Source: Diphasiastrum complanatum (Eukaryota > Streptophyta > Lycopodiopsida > Lycopodiales > Lycopodiaceae). From it: a stretch of DNA of 64,000 nucleotides. Location of the stretch: positions 62,001 to 126,000 of the forward strand of contig CM055093.1 of the NCBI GenBank assembly GCA_029204225.1, given 5' to 3'. The stretch's first letter is position 1, and every line of letters begins with the position of its first letter. Positions 48,923-60,122 of the stretch are shown here, one piece after another. Below the pieces are notes generated by a model that did not search any database, was not told where the DNA came from, and saw only the letters and a list, made by a program, of their open reading frames with translations. Both the position numbers and the translations under genes were made by a program.

Positions 48923-50317
48923 CAACAAACAACAATCTTGGACGCTTCCTTGATTTCTCGACACAAACTGTGTCATACGAATGCTCCATCTCTCTGGCTA
49001 AGGACTCTGCATAGATATGCAATTTCCTGTTATTAAAGTAACGATGCATTGCGCTAGCCTGAAACATCTTTAAATATCATACAATGAACTTGTTATTACC
49101 ATCCTTGGAACTCTTCTATGTCCCAGCCACCCCACACCTGCTCCTACGTCGTATGTATGGGACGAAGCCATTGGGGTCTCTGTTTGAGTAACTCAACGCA
49201 CTGAATATGAACATTAAGCTATTTAAACAATTGTAAAGTAGTTCATAACATGAAACAAAATAGCATAGTCCAACGTGATGCTCTCTAAACATGACAAATG
49301 AAGACTCCCCAAATGAACCACAACAATGTTGTATGAACGTATTGGCAAGCTCCAATAGAGTAGCTGAAAAATAATAAAGGATGTTAGAAACGTGAAGTGA
49401 GACAACATAGCAGAAAGCAACAAATGGATCACATAATGCCCTCACCGTATCTTCTGGAAGCCAACTCTAGCAAATGTTTGTCCTTCTCCATTGCAATACA
49501 GTGTCTGTTGGTGCTAGCAGCTGTGTACAACGAACCACCGCATCTCATGAAGGGGTCTACTAACACCTCACCTGACTTACAACACATCTTCACCAAAAAA
49601 TGAATGAAATGTGGGCTTTTTTCAACACCTCCATGCATACACACATTCCCTGCTGCATCCAACAAATGCTCTGCAGACGGCAAATGGTGAATCCAATGAT
49701 TTTTGGCACTATCAAACAATTCTGGGTCTGCTGAATTACAAGCATTCATTGGGATCAGTGGAGTGTACTCTGATCGACATGCAATGCATATTCCAGGCAC
49801 AGACTCTTGTAGAACAATCCACAAGTTATCACTATAGTTACAAACTCTCATGCCTCAAAGAAATGATTCGACATGTAAATAAAAATTAACTTACCTGGAT
49901 TCCCGAAACAGTGACACCAAAATCCATTGTGCCATGCAAGATTGTATACTGCACGATCATGAGTCCAATTCTTTTTGCAAACCTGGTAAATGTGTGGATG
50001 TCGGATATGCTCATGATACCCACCACAAAACTAGTGTCATCCAGAATAGAAGAAGCAAACAGTAGGGCTGCCTCAACCAAGTCATTAGTGATGACATTCC
50101 ATGAGGGAACAACACCCCTTGAGCCCTTAGGGATAAACCCTATGGGAAAGTCTAGCAAAACCATGTCGGCACTGTACTGGGTAGGTTTACCTTTTCTGAA
50201 CCCATTACCCGAACAAATTGTCTTCAGGTGGCCTGCTATCTCTTGTAATGTCACATACAATGTTTTTGTTGCAGCACTTCTTGAAATCTCCAACACATCT
50301 CCACACAAAGTGAACAA
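48923..50317 (-). CDS. Class-beta DNA amino-methyltransferase-like protein
   Basis: Resembles bacterial N6-adenine/N4-cytosine DNA methyltransferases of the beta order, where catalytic motif IV precedes SAM motif I. Exon 50317-49895 follows an acceptor (TCGTTTTAG) and codes SADMVLLDFPIGF (motif IV at 50152-50141, DFPI where DPPY is usual), ending at donor GTAAGT. The next exon, to about 49446, holds VEKSPHFIHFLVKMCCKSGE and motif I DPFMRCGGSL (49557-49528), where the usual DPFxGxGT has Arg. It ends at a GTGAGG donor; an exon from 49364 (acceptor TTTTTCAG) joins in phase (LLELANTFIQHCCGSFGES). The last exon (49061-48923) ends with an NLS-like KSRKRPR and a stop. Joins near 49870-49830 and 49240-49060 are not settled, and the N-terminus lies upstream. 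Changed motifs suggest altered or lost catalysis. Confidence 0.6.
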
Positions 50318-50399
50318 CTAAAACGAAACAAGTCAAGTGTGAATAACAAGCTTGAGTAAGCATGACATTCTAGACCAAAAAGACGGCTATCGAAACTAC

Positions 50400-51130
50400 A
50401 ATGTTGTAGGAAAAATCAAGGTATCAAATTCTGGGTAACGAATTTTGGGGGTATCGAATTTTGGGAATCGAATTTTTTTAAAATCGGTTTCTTGGAATCG
50501 AAAAATTTGGGAGTTGAAAATTTTGGGCATCGAAACAATCCAGGAAAGTCAGTTTAAAGTTGTATTGTCATTTGAAATAGTTTTTAAAGAACGCCTATTG
50601 AAGCTTAGTAAATTTGTTTGGAATCGAAAATTTTGGAATTGGATTTTTTTGAATGCAAAATTTTTGGGTATCGAATGTTTTTGGAATCAAATAATATGTT
50701 CCAGAAGGTTTATGAGAGAGCAACAAATCAATTATGGTCTCAATCCAATATTGACAAATTCCAATATCGACTTTTTTGACCCAAAGATCGAAATCCATAA
50801 TCAAATTTTACCGATACCTAGAGTTTTTTAATACCTAGAGTATTAGGAATTTTCCCTACCCAGTTTTCAATATCTAGAGTCCTCAGAATTTTCGTTACCC
50901 ATAGGTTTCTGAATTTTTGACATTCCTATCAAATATGCTTGAAGGATCTGCTATAGGCCATTTGAAATGATTGTCCACTAGCAAATCAATGCGCCTACTT
51001 GAAGTTTATCAAATATGCTTGAACGATCTGGCTACATGCCATTTCAAACGACTGAAGCAACAAACTCCTACTTTCGACAAAAAATCCAACGAACTAAAAT
51101 AGAGCCAACAAACGTGCAAGTTAGGGTTTG
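50400..51130 (-). repeat. Upstream repeat shared with the ParB-like locus
   Basis: Reverse complement of about 58975-59665 with many substitutions: e.g. GTTTGTTGGCTCTAT, GGCATGTAGCCAGATC, GGATTGAGACCATAA, CTCTCTCATAAACCTT. It lies just upstream of the methyltransferase-like exons, as the other copy does before the ParB-like exons. The part nearest the gene is made of AATTTTGGG/ATCGAA words. Confidence 0.85.
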
Positions 51131-51235
51131 TTGTTTCGTCTTTGTAGCATAGGGTCCGAACGCTGGGAGCGTCAACCCCGCCTCAACATGCAGAGCACAA
51201 AGAGGAGGGAGAGAGAAAGAAAGCCCAAATAGCGA

Positions 51236-51527
<292 letters not shown>

Positions 51528-51619
51528 TAGAAATGGAGAAACCAAGAGAGTTTTATTATGAAAAAGATGGAAGATGATACAATACAAAGGAAATGGCTCC
51601 CTTTTATAGATTTAGAGGT

Positions 51620-52443
51620 TGTAGGGTCGAAGATCTTGCGTAGTATAGCCCTCCCGCCTGTCAACAAGGGTTAGATCACTGGATAGGTACCTAACTATGC
51701 ATAGATGCTATTTCTAGTTAGTTTCCTACTTCCTCTCTTAAATTTATTCACCACTAACACTACTCTCCCTTAACTCTACTCCTCTACACTAACATTCATC
51801 ATGATTTTGGGTGAAGGGAAAGGATAGAAAAAAAGAGGAAGAGAGAAGAGAAGAGAGAAAGAGAGAGAGAGATGAGATGGAGGTTAGCTCAAATGCTCAA
51901 TGTCATTGCTTATGGAGAAACCTTAACTAATCACAAACAAAAAGCATAGAAGAAATGGAAATAACAAGCAATCACAAAAATAGCATAAGCAAGAGTGATT
52001 AGCAAATGAGGATGATTGAGCTCTCAAAATAGTAGAGTTTCCTCCTCTCAATTAAGCATCAAAATAGTGTACAAATGGTGTCTTTTTATAAAATGGGAAA
52101 GGCCCTTGCCCCTCAATCCTATTGGCTAATATTCACATTGATCCTATCCATTTATCTTGGACCCAACTTGATCCAAGGGTCCATAAAAAGTACATTGAAA
52201 TTCACAAGATTCATGTAAGTCCCAATTTGGACCCAACTCTAAAAAGTAATCTCTAAGTTTAAGAATGACTTTGGGCCTTTAATTTTATTTTAATTCCAAC
52301 GCCCAAGTCAATTTTACCTTATTTACACTTAAGTTTGTGTGCTCATTGGGCCATGGGCTTACGCGCGCAGGATGCCATGCCCTTGCAACACATTTTATTA
52401 GACGATTTTATTTATTTACACTTTGTTGGGAATACCCCAATAG
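51620..52443 (-). mobile_element. 3' LTR of the long family-A element
   Basis: 824 bp; on the minus strand starts near TTGGGGTATTCCC and ends GACCCTACA. It shares blocks with the LTRs at 42106-42496 (GCTCATTGGGCCATGGGCTT) and 14245-14864. Fossil. Confidence 0.65.
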
Positions 52444-55400
52444 GACCCACGATCTAAAGTAGTGCCGGTCCCTCGGCACTCTGCCGATTTAGTAAAGCGT
52501 CCTCTTTGCCCGCCTCTGGTGGATCAGGTAGCCCATAACATCTTCCATGAAGTTGAGACGGTCCAGTTTCTTCGAGTCCTTGGGCGTGTGGAAGGACTTG
52601 TGGACTCCTGTCAGCCATTCTTGATCGACCCATGCTTGGAATTGGCGTGTCCAGGGATCTCCAAGGAAGGCAGCTCGATAATATGCACGAGCGACTGGCA
52701 ACTGATTTTTGACTTTGTCGAAAGCTAGCGCCTTATTAGGATCAAAGAATATTGAGGGAAGAAAATCATCCCATTTGGTTTCAATGCCCATTTAATGTTT
52801 TAAGTCCCGGGTGTAAGTGACTGCCGCGCGAACTGTTGTCGCAAACGTGGTGAGAGCCCTTCTGGCATCAACATCCGTAGTCCACCCGTATTCTGATGGT
52901 ATGATCGGTCAAATAAAATTTAAAGTGTGATCTTGTCCAGAAGGGTGCCGCATTCCGCCCATTTGGATCGTCGTGTACATGGCATGAAGTGCGCGTTCAC
53001 CCGTAATTATTGCGGACTTGTCACATAGGCCCTGATGGCCGCAGGGCCTCTTTCAAACAACTGCTAACGCCACTCTGGTTGTGGTTGGAGGGCAAGTAAT
53101 GCTTGCAGTTCCTTGTCCTTTATTGTCTGAGCTGAAAACAATATCTGTCAGCCGTATCTTGATGACTCATGGGGATACTTTGATAGGAATTCATTTATTT
53201 TCTCCTCCACGGACTTTGGTCTTTGGAGGCCCGGCTGGTAGATATCGTGTGCGAGCCTCTGGATGATGTGGCTTGGCTTTGGCTGGTATCTGCGCCTTGG
53301 CCCTGGTCTCACGTCTCAGCACCCATATCTGTTGGTCCTTGGCCTTTGGACCTTTGATCTTGACTAAATCCCCCTGTTGCTTGCTGGCTTTGGTCTTGGC
53401 TTGTACTGGCCCATGCAGCATCAAAAATAGGTGGCAGTGGAATCGCCACGAGGGTGGGCTGGGCCTTTGTCTCCATGAATTGCTGGCAAGCCTTGAGGGA
53501 TTGTTTGGCCTGGGCGAGCTCGTGAGTTGTGCTTGTCCGATATTTACTGAACTCTGCCTGGTAGCTGTTTAAGGTTTGGCTATAGACCTTCACCTGATGC
53601 CAAAAAAGATTCATTTCTAATTCAGATAGCGACCTTGAGTCTGGTGCAGGTTGAGCTAACCAAACAAGCTTTTCATTTTGTAGGGCTTTGATCTCCACCC
53701 CCAGGCGCGTATTCTCTGCTTTCAAAATGTTTAGTTGCGCCTGGATGGGAGCAAGCCGTTGGGAGACTTCGGATTGAAGCTCTCGCACCTTCGTGGAGGC
53801 CTCTGTCAGCGTTTTGGAGAGGCTTTGGATATATTTATTGAGGCCCTCCTCCTTCTGCTACAGCTTGGCAATCTCCTGGTGCCCTTCTTGCTCATGCTGG
53901 TGAGTTAGGATCAGCTCGTGCTGCAGCTTGGCTGCTCGCAGCTGTGTGTTGCTTGTTGCCAGGTGTAGTACCCTATTTTCCAAGATAGCTTTGGCTGCTA
54001 CCGCCTCCAGGATGTATTTGCCCAGAGTCTGGTACGCCGTCGTTAGGTCTGTGGGAGCAGCTGGTACACTAGCATTGGTAGGGTCTTGTGTTGTATCGGC
54101 TCGACAACTTGTGGAGTTCCGTCATCATAATCTTCAATCAGGTTCTCGTTGGACCTGATGCCATCTGGGGCGTTAGGATCAGTCCGATCTGGTGATGGTA
54201 TGAAAATGTTTGAACAAATGCATCATCAGGCAACGGTTGGTTGCCCTCGATAACCTTTGATGGCAAAGCAGGTGGGGTTTGAGAAGCAACTGTGGAAACG
54301 AGGGTGAGGACGATTTGTCCAAACGAGAGGATGGGAAGAACAGAGGAGAATTGAAGGGTGGTGTGGAGTATGGAAGAAGGTGCGGATGGAGCAAAGAGGG
54401 TCTGATGTGGGAGTGAAAAATTGATGACTTCCATCCATGCCAGAGTGTCGGGAGACAATTGAGAATTAGACGGATTAAATGGGATGGAAGCAACGGTGGT
54501 GGCAGGAGTGATGGAGGATGCGATGGTGATGGACGGAGTAGTGGATAATGGAATAGAAATGGAAGTGGTATCAACAGAGGAAACTAGGATGGACACAGAA
54601 ATAGTTGTGGATGGAACAAGAAGAGAGGTAGCGACAACAGAGATCAGAGTGGTGGGTTGCACGGAAGAAGAAGCGGCGATGGTTGATGGAGTGGTTAGTG
54701 TGGTGGTGGAGGTGTGTCATCAGGTAGCAGGTGGAGATGAAGATGTAGAGACAGCACCACGCATTTGTTTGTTGGTTGTTGTGTCAGTAGCTGCAGGTTG
54801 GGAGGAGGTGGATGCTTGAGATGGCGGGTAGAGGTTAGTGTGCGGCACGGTGGAAGACAAAAGGGATGAGTGGTGGAAACCGCACACTTTTGCCTCGAGA
54901 AATGTGCAGACAAAGTTACACAACAAGGGACCTACTGCGATACGGTCACGGTTGTTGGATTTAATGGAGATGGTTAGTTCACGAATGAGAAAGCTATGCC
55001 AGTCGTATGGCACAACTGAGGGGCCAGAGAATTCTAGAAAGGATTCCACTATCTGACTCAGCAGCTTGGACTGGATTCTGTCCTTGCGAAATATTGAAAT
55101 AATCAGAAAGTTATTCAATAGATGGGCAGCCGCCTGAATGACGGGTCCCGTGATAGCATCTATCAAGTAACCATTGTTAGTCTGGATTGGAATTTCTGGT
55201 GCAGTTTGGGCGATGAAAGTTTTAATCAAAGTTTTGGCGTGGCTATGGGAGATGGGCTGATGGTCACCGGACATAATGCCAATGGTGACCATCGAGTTGG
55301 CGTTAATCATGACCTTGTATATGGTACCTTGGTATAGGAAGTGAAAACGCGTCTTCGGCGCTTCCCAGGTGGCGTAAGCATGAAGGACGAGGCCCATGTT

Positions 55401-55900
55401 AATATTAGACTGGAAAAGCACCGGAAAAAATTCCATTGCCTCAAGAAGTGGGCCGGCTGTCTGTACCCATGGTTGGATTAGAGCGTTAGGGAGTAAAGGC
55501 CAAATCTGTGTGGCCTCAGGGATTTCACGCTGGATCACCTGCTTGGCGCTAGAGTCTTCAAAGGATGAGAAGGCCATGTTAGCGGTGATGATTAAAGGAC
55601 GAAAAAGTAGAAAAATCGGTGGAAAAGGTAAAAAGGTGTGGAAACGATAGAAAATTGTGAATAACGAGTGTTGGATGACAAGAATTGTAGTTCAGAGCGC
55701 AAATCGGTATTCAGTATGAGCAGATGATAGCTGGTAGGAAGTTTGGTCACAAACAGAGAACTTGGTAATTTTAGTGTAAATTTCGGCAGAGCTTCGCTAT
55801 CAAAGGTGACAAATGACTCAAATTTAGCCCTTATATAGCGGAATTTAGTGTGCGTATTAGGTGAAATCCACTTTTTCTTGCTCAACTCCACCCGAATTTT
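52444..55900 (-). mobile_element. Family-A element interior: long three-part protein remnant
   Basis: Minus strand, in order. N-terminal domain from an ATG at 55577 (QIWPLLPNALIQPWVQTAGP, NNGYLIDAITGPVIQAAAHL, FLEFSGPSVVPYDWHSFLI), 285 codons to about 54720. A Pro/Ser/Thr/Val-rich region (to about 54140). A coiled coil (about 53950-53480, e.g. LNILKAENTRLGVEIKALQN) with the helical segment FWHQVKVYSQTLNSYQAEFS. The C-terminal domain (52930-52489; KWDDFLPSIFFDPNKALAF, AYYRAAFLGDPWTRQFQAWV). No zinc knuckle, protease, polymerase or integrase is visible. This is the fullest copy of the family. The 5' LTR and primer-binding site were not found. Broken, a few breaks; the N-terminal part is the best preserved. 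Confidence 0.65.
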
Positions 55901-57130
55901 GGCTGTTCTGATTTCATTTAGGCACTTGCGAGGGTTGGTAAGATGATATTGATGCTCTACGAGGGTTATGAAAATTCAGCTTTTGGAAACCCTCGCACAC
56001 ACTAAAAAATGGTGATTCCTCCATCATGAACTCTCGCAAATATTTTCATGGATGCATCTGGGTCAGATTTAGTGACTGTCCAAGTTTCAAGAGCTATCTC
56101 CCAGGGAATCTCCAAAAATCATGAAAAAAATACTCTTTTAGAGTGTTTTTTGACGAGATCTCGAGATTTTCTGATTTTTAACTTTTGCAAACTGGTGATC
56201 AGCTTTATCCATGCTGGATCTAACTGTTGATAGTCCTTGAAGTTTTGATGGACATCTGGTAACAGATCCATCAGTGTTTAATGAATTTTGTCCTTAATTT
56301 GTAATAGTTACTAAGATCGAGATCTCTGATCTGCAAATTTAGTGGACTTATTGGCATAATCTGATGATTTGCTTTCTTCTTGATCCTATCTGGATTTGGA
56401 TCCTTCTTGAATTTTGATGGATTTTTTTTATCTTGCCAGATCTAGCCGAATCTTGATGGATCTAGCTTGAATGATGATCTAATCGAACCTTTGCCACAAC
56501 CAATCCAATCATGCGACATTAGTTCACTTAGATTTGTTGCAGCAAAGCTTTGATCAGATCATCATCTGAACATATCCAAATATGTCAAGACAAGGACAAT
56601 GAAGACAAAAAATACAACTGATATATATGAGACATCAACAAGGGCAAGTGTCGATTCGATATCTGATTGTAGTGGTCATTGGAGTTCAAGTAACTGAAGA
56701 TCTCCCCAATGGAGATAATTTATTTCTTGTAGGAGACAATGAATCTTGTATTGAAAACTCATATTATCCAGTTGAAATTACATTGTGTTTTGCACCATGG
56801 AAATGGAGATCATAGGAATGAAAGAGCCTCGTAGAAAAAGTGATTCATATATTTTCAAAAATGATGTATACAAAAAATTGTATTATATAATACAAAATTT
56901 CATAGTTCATAATCTATGGATCTTCAATTTCAATGGATGTTCCAATGTCTTTGTATTTTATATGCTCTTCCTACCTTATTCTTACCTGCACAAGAAATTG
57001 TTTTAGTTAATATATTATATAAAACTGATTCACTTAGAAATAAAAAAAAGAAATATTTTTATATGGCATAACGTACCTTTACACCATTCAATCGAAATTG
57101 ATAGTACTGAGGTAGATCGAATTGCAACAT
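55901..57130. other. No gene recognised; leader-like then AT-rich
   Basis: 55901-56600 resembles in style the leader at 40.9-42.1 kb (repeated TTGATGGAT and GCGAGGGTT words). 56600-57130 is AT-rich with short frames of no recognised kind. Confidence 0.4.
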
Positions 57131-57142
57131 GTCTAGTTCTGA

Positions 57143-58060
57143 TCAAATGTGATTGAGACACCAATCTTCCTCGGCCTCAACAATTGCAAGAATATTGTCA
57201 TTTCTTTTCACTGTTATCTGAAGTTGCTTTTGAGGGTTTATACCAAAATCTTGATCAAATGGCTTCCAAACATTTTTGCATTTAATCCATTTTCTATAAT
57301 ACAGCAACAAAGTGAGCATTTGTTTTTCGATGTGATATCTAAATGTCATGGATGAGTAACATACTCTGCACTCAACTTGCTGATTTTGTTTTGTATCTCA
57401 TCCATCATCCAACAATTTGGCGATTATATCAGCACTCAAGTCCTTACAAATAAACATTGTTTTTGTTCTTCGAATATTGCATTTGAAAAAAAATCAACAA
57501 AATTAGTTAAAGGTAAATACCAACTTAATCTATTATTCTTTGATCTAGTGCTACATTTTAATATACTCTGAATATCAATATATAGCCTAGATTGAAAACT
57601 TTCTGAAATTGCTGCATCAGGAGAAATCCATTCCTCACTCGAAAAATCTGGTAGAGGATATGGCTCTAATCTACCAACTAAACCATTTTTATCAGGAAAA
57701 TAGGTGTGATCATTAAAAAAAACTACTGACTCTAAAAGCGATTTTGGAGAACGACCTTTATATTGTAAATTACCGATATCTGAATGTATGACATCGATTG
57801 TTCCTACAATCGATTGAATTGTTTGCCATTCAACGAAATTTGATGGATACAAATATGCAAAACCAACAAAAACATCTCAAGAAAAATATAATTTAAAGAA
57901 AATGCCACCTCTAAAGAAATTGAATCTGAAAACTTACAATTGCATTTCCTTCTATCATTTGGATTCAGATCATAAATGTTGAACTCTTGTGAAAATAAGC
58001 ATGCTGAACTAAAACTTCCGGGATAAATTGACCGATAGGTGATACTTTAAAATCCATTAT
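57143..58060 (-). CDS. Unrecognised spliced gene, partial
   Basis: Three exons can be read on the minus strand. The first (about 58030-57950) has SACLFSQEFNIYDLNPNDRR and ends at a GTAAGT donor. The second, after acceptor TTTTTCTTGAG (about 57880), joins in phase and runs to donor GTAAGG near 57460, with VGFAYLYPSNFVEWQTI, GTIDVIHSDIGNLQYKGRSP, FNDHTYFPDKNGLVGRLEPY and SRLYIDIQSILKCS. A third, from about 57390 to the stop at 57143, has TFRYHIEKQMLTLLLYYRKW and WKPFDQDFGINPQ. Introns are 60-90 bp. No domain is recognised. The second exon is clean, which argues against an old fossil. It lies between a family-A element and the ParB-like locus and is on the same strand as the methyltransferase-like gene; whether they are parts of one transcription unit is unknown. 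Confidence 0.45.
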
Positions 58061-58499
58061 CCTATCTTTCCAAGAGCTTCTATATATGTTATCTGATCTT
58101 TTTCTTTTTTGAAATGAGCCTTTTGCAGAGGGATGCATCAAGATCTATTGATATTTTTCGATCTTTGTGTCGGACCATTTCAATATTGGATTTTTTTTTA
58201 ACTTCTGATTAAAAATTGATGCGCTCTGAAGGGAATGCGATAGGAGCACTAATTTATTATCCTAATCCATAGGGTGCAATGTTGCCCAAATTTAGCATAA
58301 AGAAGGCACATTTCTTCCTACTCTAGCTCACTTAAGTGTTCAAAAAGTTGGATTTTTTTTTGTCAAAAATAGGATTTGGTTGATTTTGACTGAGGTAATT
58401 GTCCACTAAGCTCACTGTTTTCTTGCACCGCACAACTTCAATAGGAGTGCGTTGGAGCTCACTGAGAGTGAACATTTAAAACCATTCACTAAACTTAAG

Positions 58500-60045
58500 A
58501 TTTGAAACGACTTTCCGGTTTCAATCGTCGGCGATTGAAGCTGGACAGTCGTCTCAAATGGCCTGTAGCCATATCGTTCAAGCATATATGACAGGGCGAT
58601 TGAAACAGGTATCGACAAATTCTGGGTATCGGAAAATCCAGAATTTTCTGAGTCCCGTATTGAAAATTTCTGATTTTATGTATTGAAAAATTCAAATTAT
58701 AGATATCGAAAATATTTGATTACGGGTATCACAAAATTCTGAACTTAGGGTATCAAAAAATTCCATATCGAACAACTTTGTGTCGGACGAATTCGTTATT
58801 GGATTTTTTTTATCTTTTGATCAAAAATTGATGCTCTGAAGGTAATATGATAAACTGAGCTCACTGTTTATAACTATTCTCCAGCTTCAATTGCCGACGA
58901 TTGAAGCTGGGAAATTTGTTTTAAATAATGAATCTTTGCTTCAAACAAGATCTTAGCATCTTTTTGGAGATCCTAACTTTTGAGATTTTTGAGACCCTAA
59001 CTTGCATGTTTGTTGGCTCTATCTTAGTTTGTTGGATTTTTTTGTCAATAATAGAAGTTTGTTGCTTCAATCGTTTGAAATGGCATGTAGCCAGATCATT
59101 CAAGCATATTTGATTAGCATACATAGACAATCCCAGCTCACTTAGTTGGTTGATGCTCAATGCAGTAGTTGTTAACTGATCTCATTTTTTTTTTAATCAT
59201 GCATTGTCAATAGGAGTGCGTTCGAGCTCGTTGAGTGGGAACTTTTAAAATGTTCATGAGCTTAAGATTTTAAACTACTATCCAACTCGGCGATTGAAGT
59301 TGGACAGTCGTTTCAAATGGCATATTTAATAGGAGTGTCAAAATTTTTGAAAACTCTAGGTAATAAAAGTTTTGAGGAATCTGGGTTTCAAAAACTAGAT
59401 GGCAAAAATTCCGATAACTCTAGGTATTGAAAAACTCTGGATATTGAAAAAATCTGATTATGGATTTCAATCTTTGGGTTGAAAAAAATCGATATTAAAT
59501 TTTGTCGATATTGGATTGAGACCATAACTGATTTGGTGCTCTCTCATAAACCTTGGAGAACATATTATTTGATTCCAAAAAAAATTACTGGGCTTCAATA
59601 GGCGTTCTTTAAAAACAATTTTAAATTCAATTTCCAAAAATATCGACTCCCAAAATTCGATTTTCAAAAAAATTGATTCCCAAAATTTGGTACTCCCAAA
59701 ATTTGACACCCAGATTTCGATATCCAAATTTTGAGACATAGACTTGGCTACATGTATTTGAGGAGCTTGCAATTTTAAATGACTATCCAGCTTCAATCGT
59801 CAAGAACAGTCATTTAAAATATGATGTAGCCACATGTTTTTGCCTACAATTTTTTTTTGCTCAAACAAATATTTCTAAAAAACATTGATTACGTTTGGTG
59901 AACTCGTTTTTTGCCTTTGAGGAGAACGTTATTTCTTTCTCCAATTGAGGTGATTTTTTAAAATTATTTGTAGGGCATGCCATTTGAAATGACTGTCCAG
60001 CTTCAATCACCGGCAATTGAAGCTGAACAATAGTTTCAAATGGCT
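58500..60045. repeat. Dispersed palindromic modules upstream of the ParB-like gene
   Basis: The core CCAGCTTCAATYGNCGRCGA with its inverse TTGAAGCTGG is present at 58515-58544, 58881-58910 and 59997-60027, with degenerate or half copies at 59281-59302 and 59788-59815. Around the best copies the symmetry extends to about 60-66 bp (58500-58558; 59979-60044, with GCCATTTGAAA at one end and TTTCAAATGGC at the other). These could fold into long hairpins. Confidence 0.8.
58975..59665 (+). repeat. Upstream repeat shared with the methyltransferase-like locus
   Basis: Inverted counterpart of 50400-51130. The shared order of words runs from GCATGTTTGTTGGCTCTAT to CTCTCATAAACCTTGGAG, diverged but colinear. 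A block present here but absent there (about 59110-59310) contains one palindromic half-module. Confidence 0.85.
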
Positions 60046-60122
60046 TGTGAACGGATGTTTGTGTGTCCAGTTTGTGTTTGCTCAGACGGGATTACGAAAA
60101 ATATTTTTTAAATCTGTGAGAA

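Noticed and set aside
50445-50831. 128-codon plus-strand frame
   Set aside because: Built from AATTTTGGG/ATCGAA low-complexity words of the shared upstream repeat.
54484-54819. Val/Glu/Asp-rich plus-strand frame
   Set aside because: It is the antisense of the Pro/Ser/Thr-rich region of the family-A protein; codon bias alone keeps it open.
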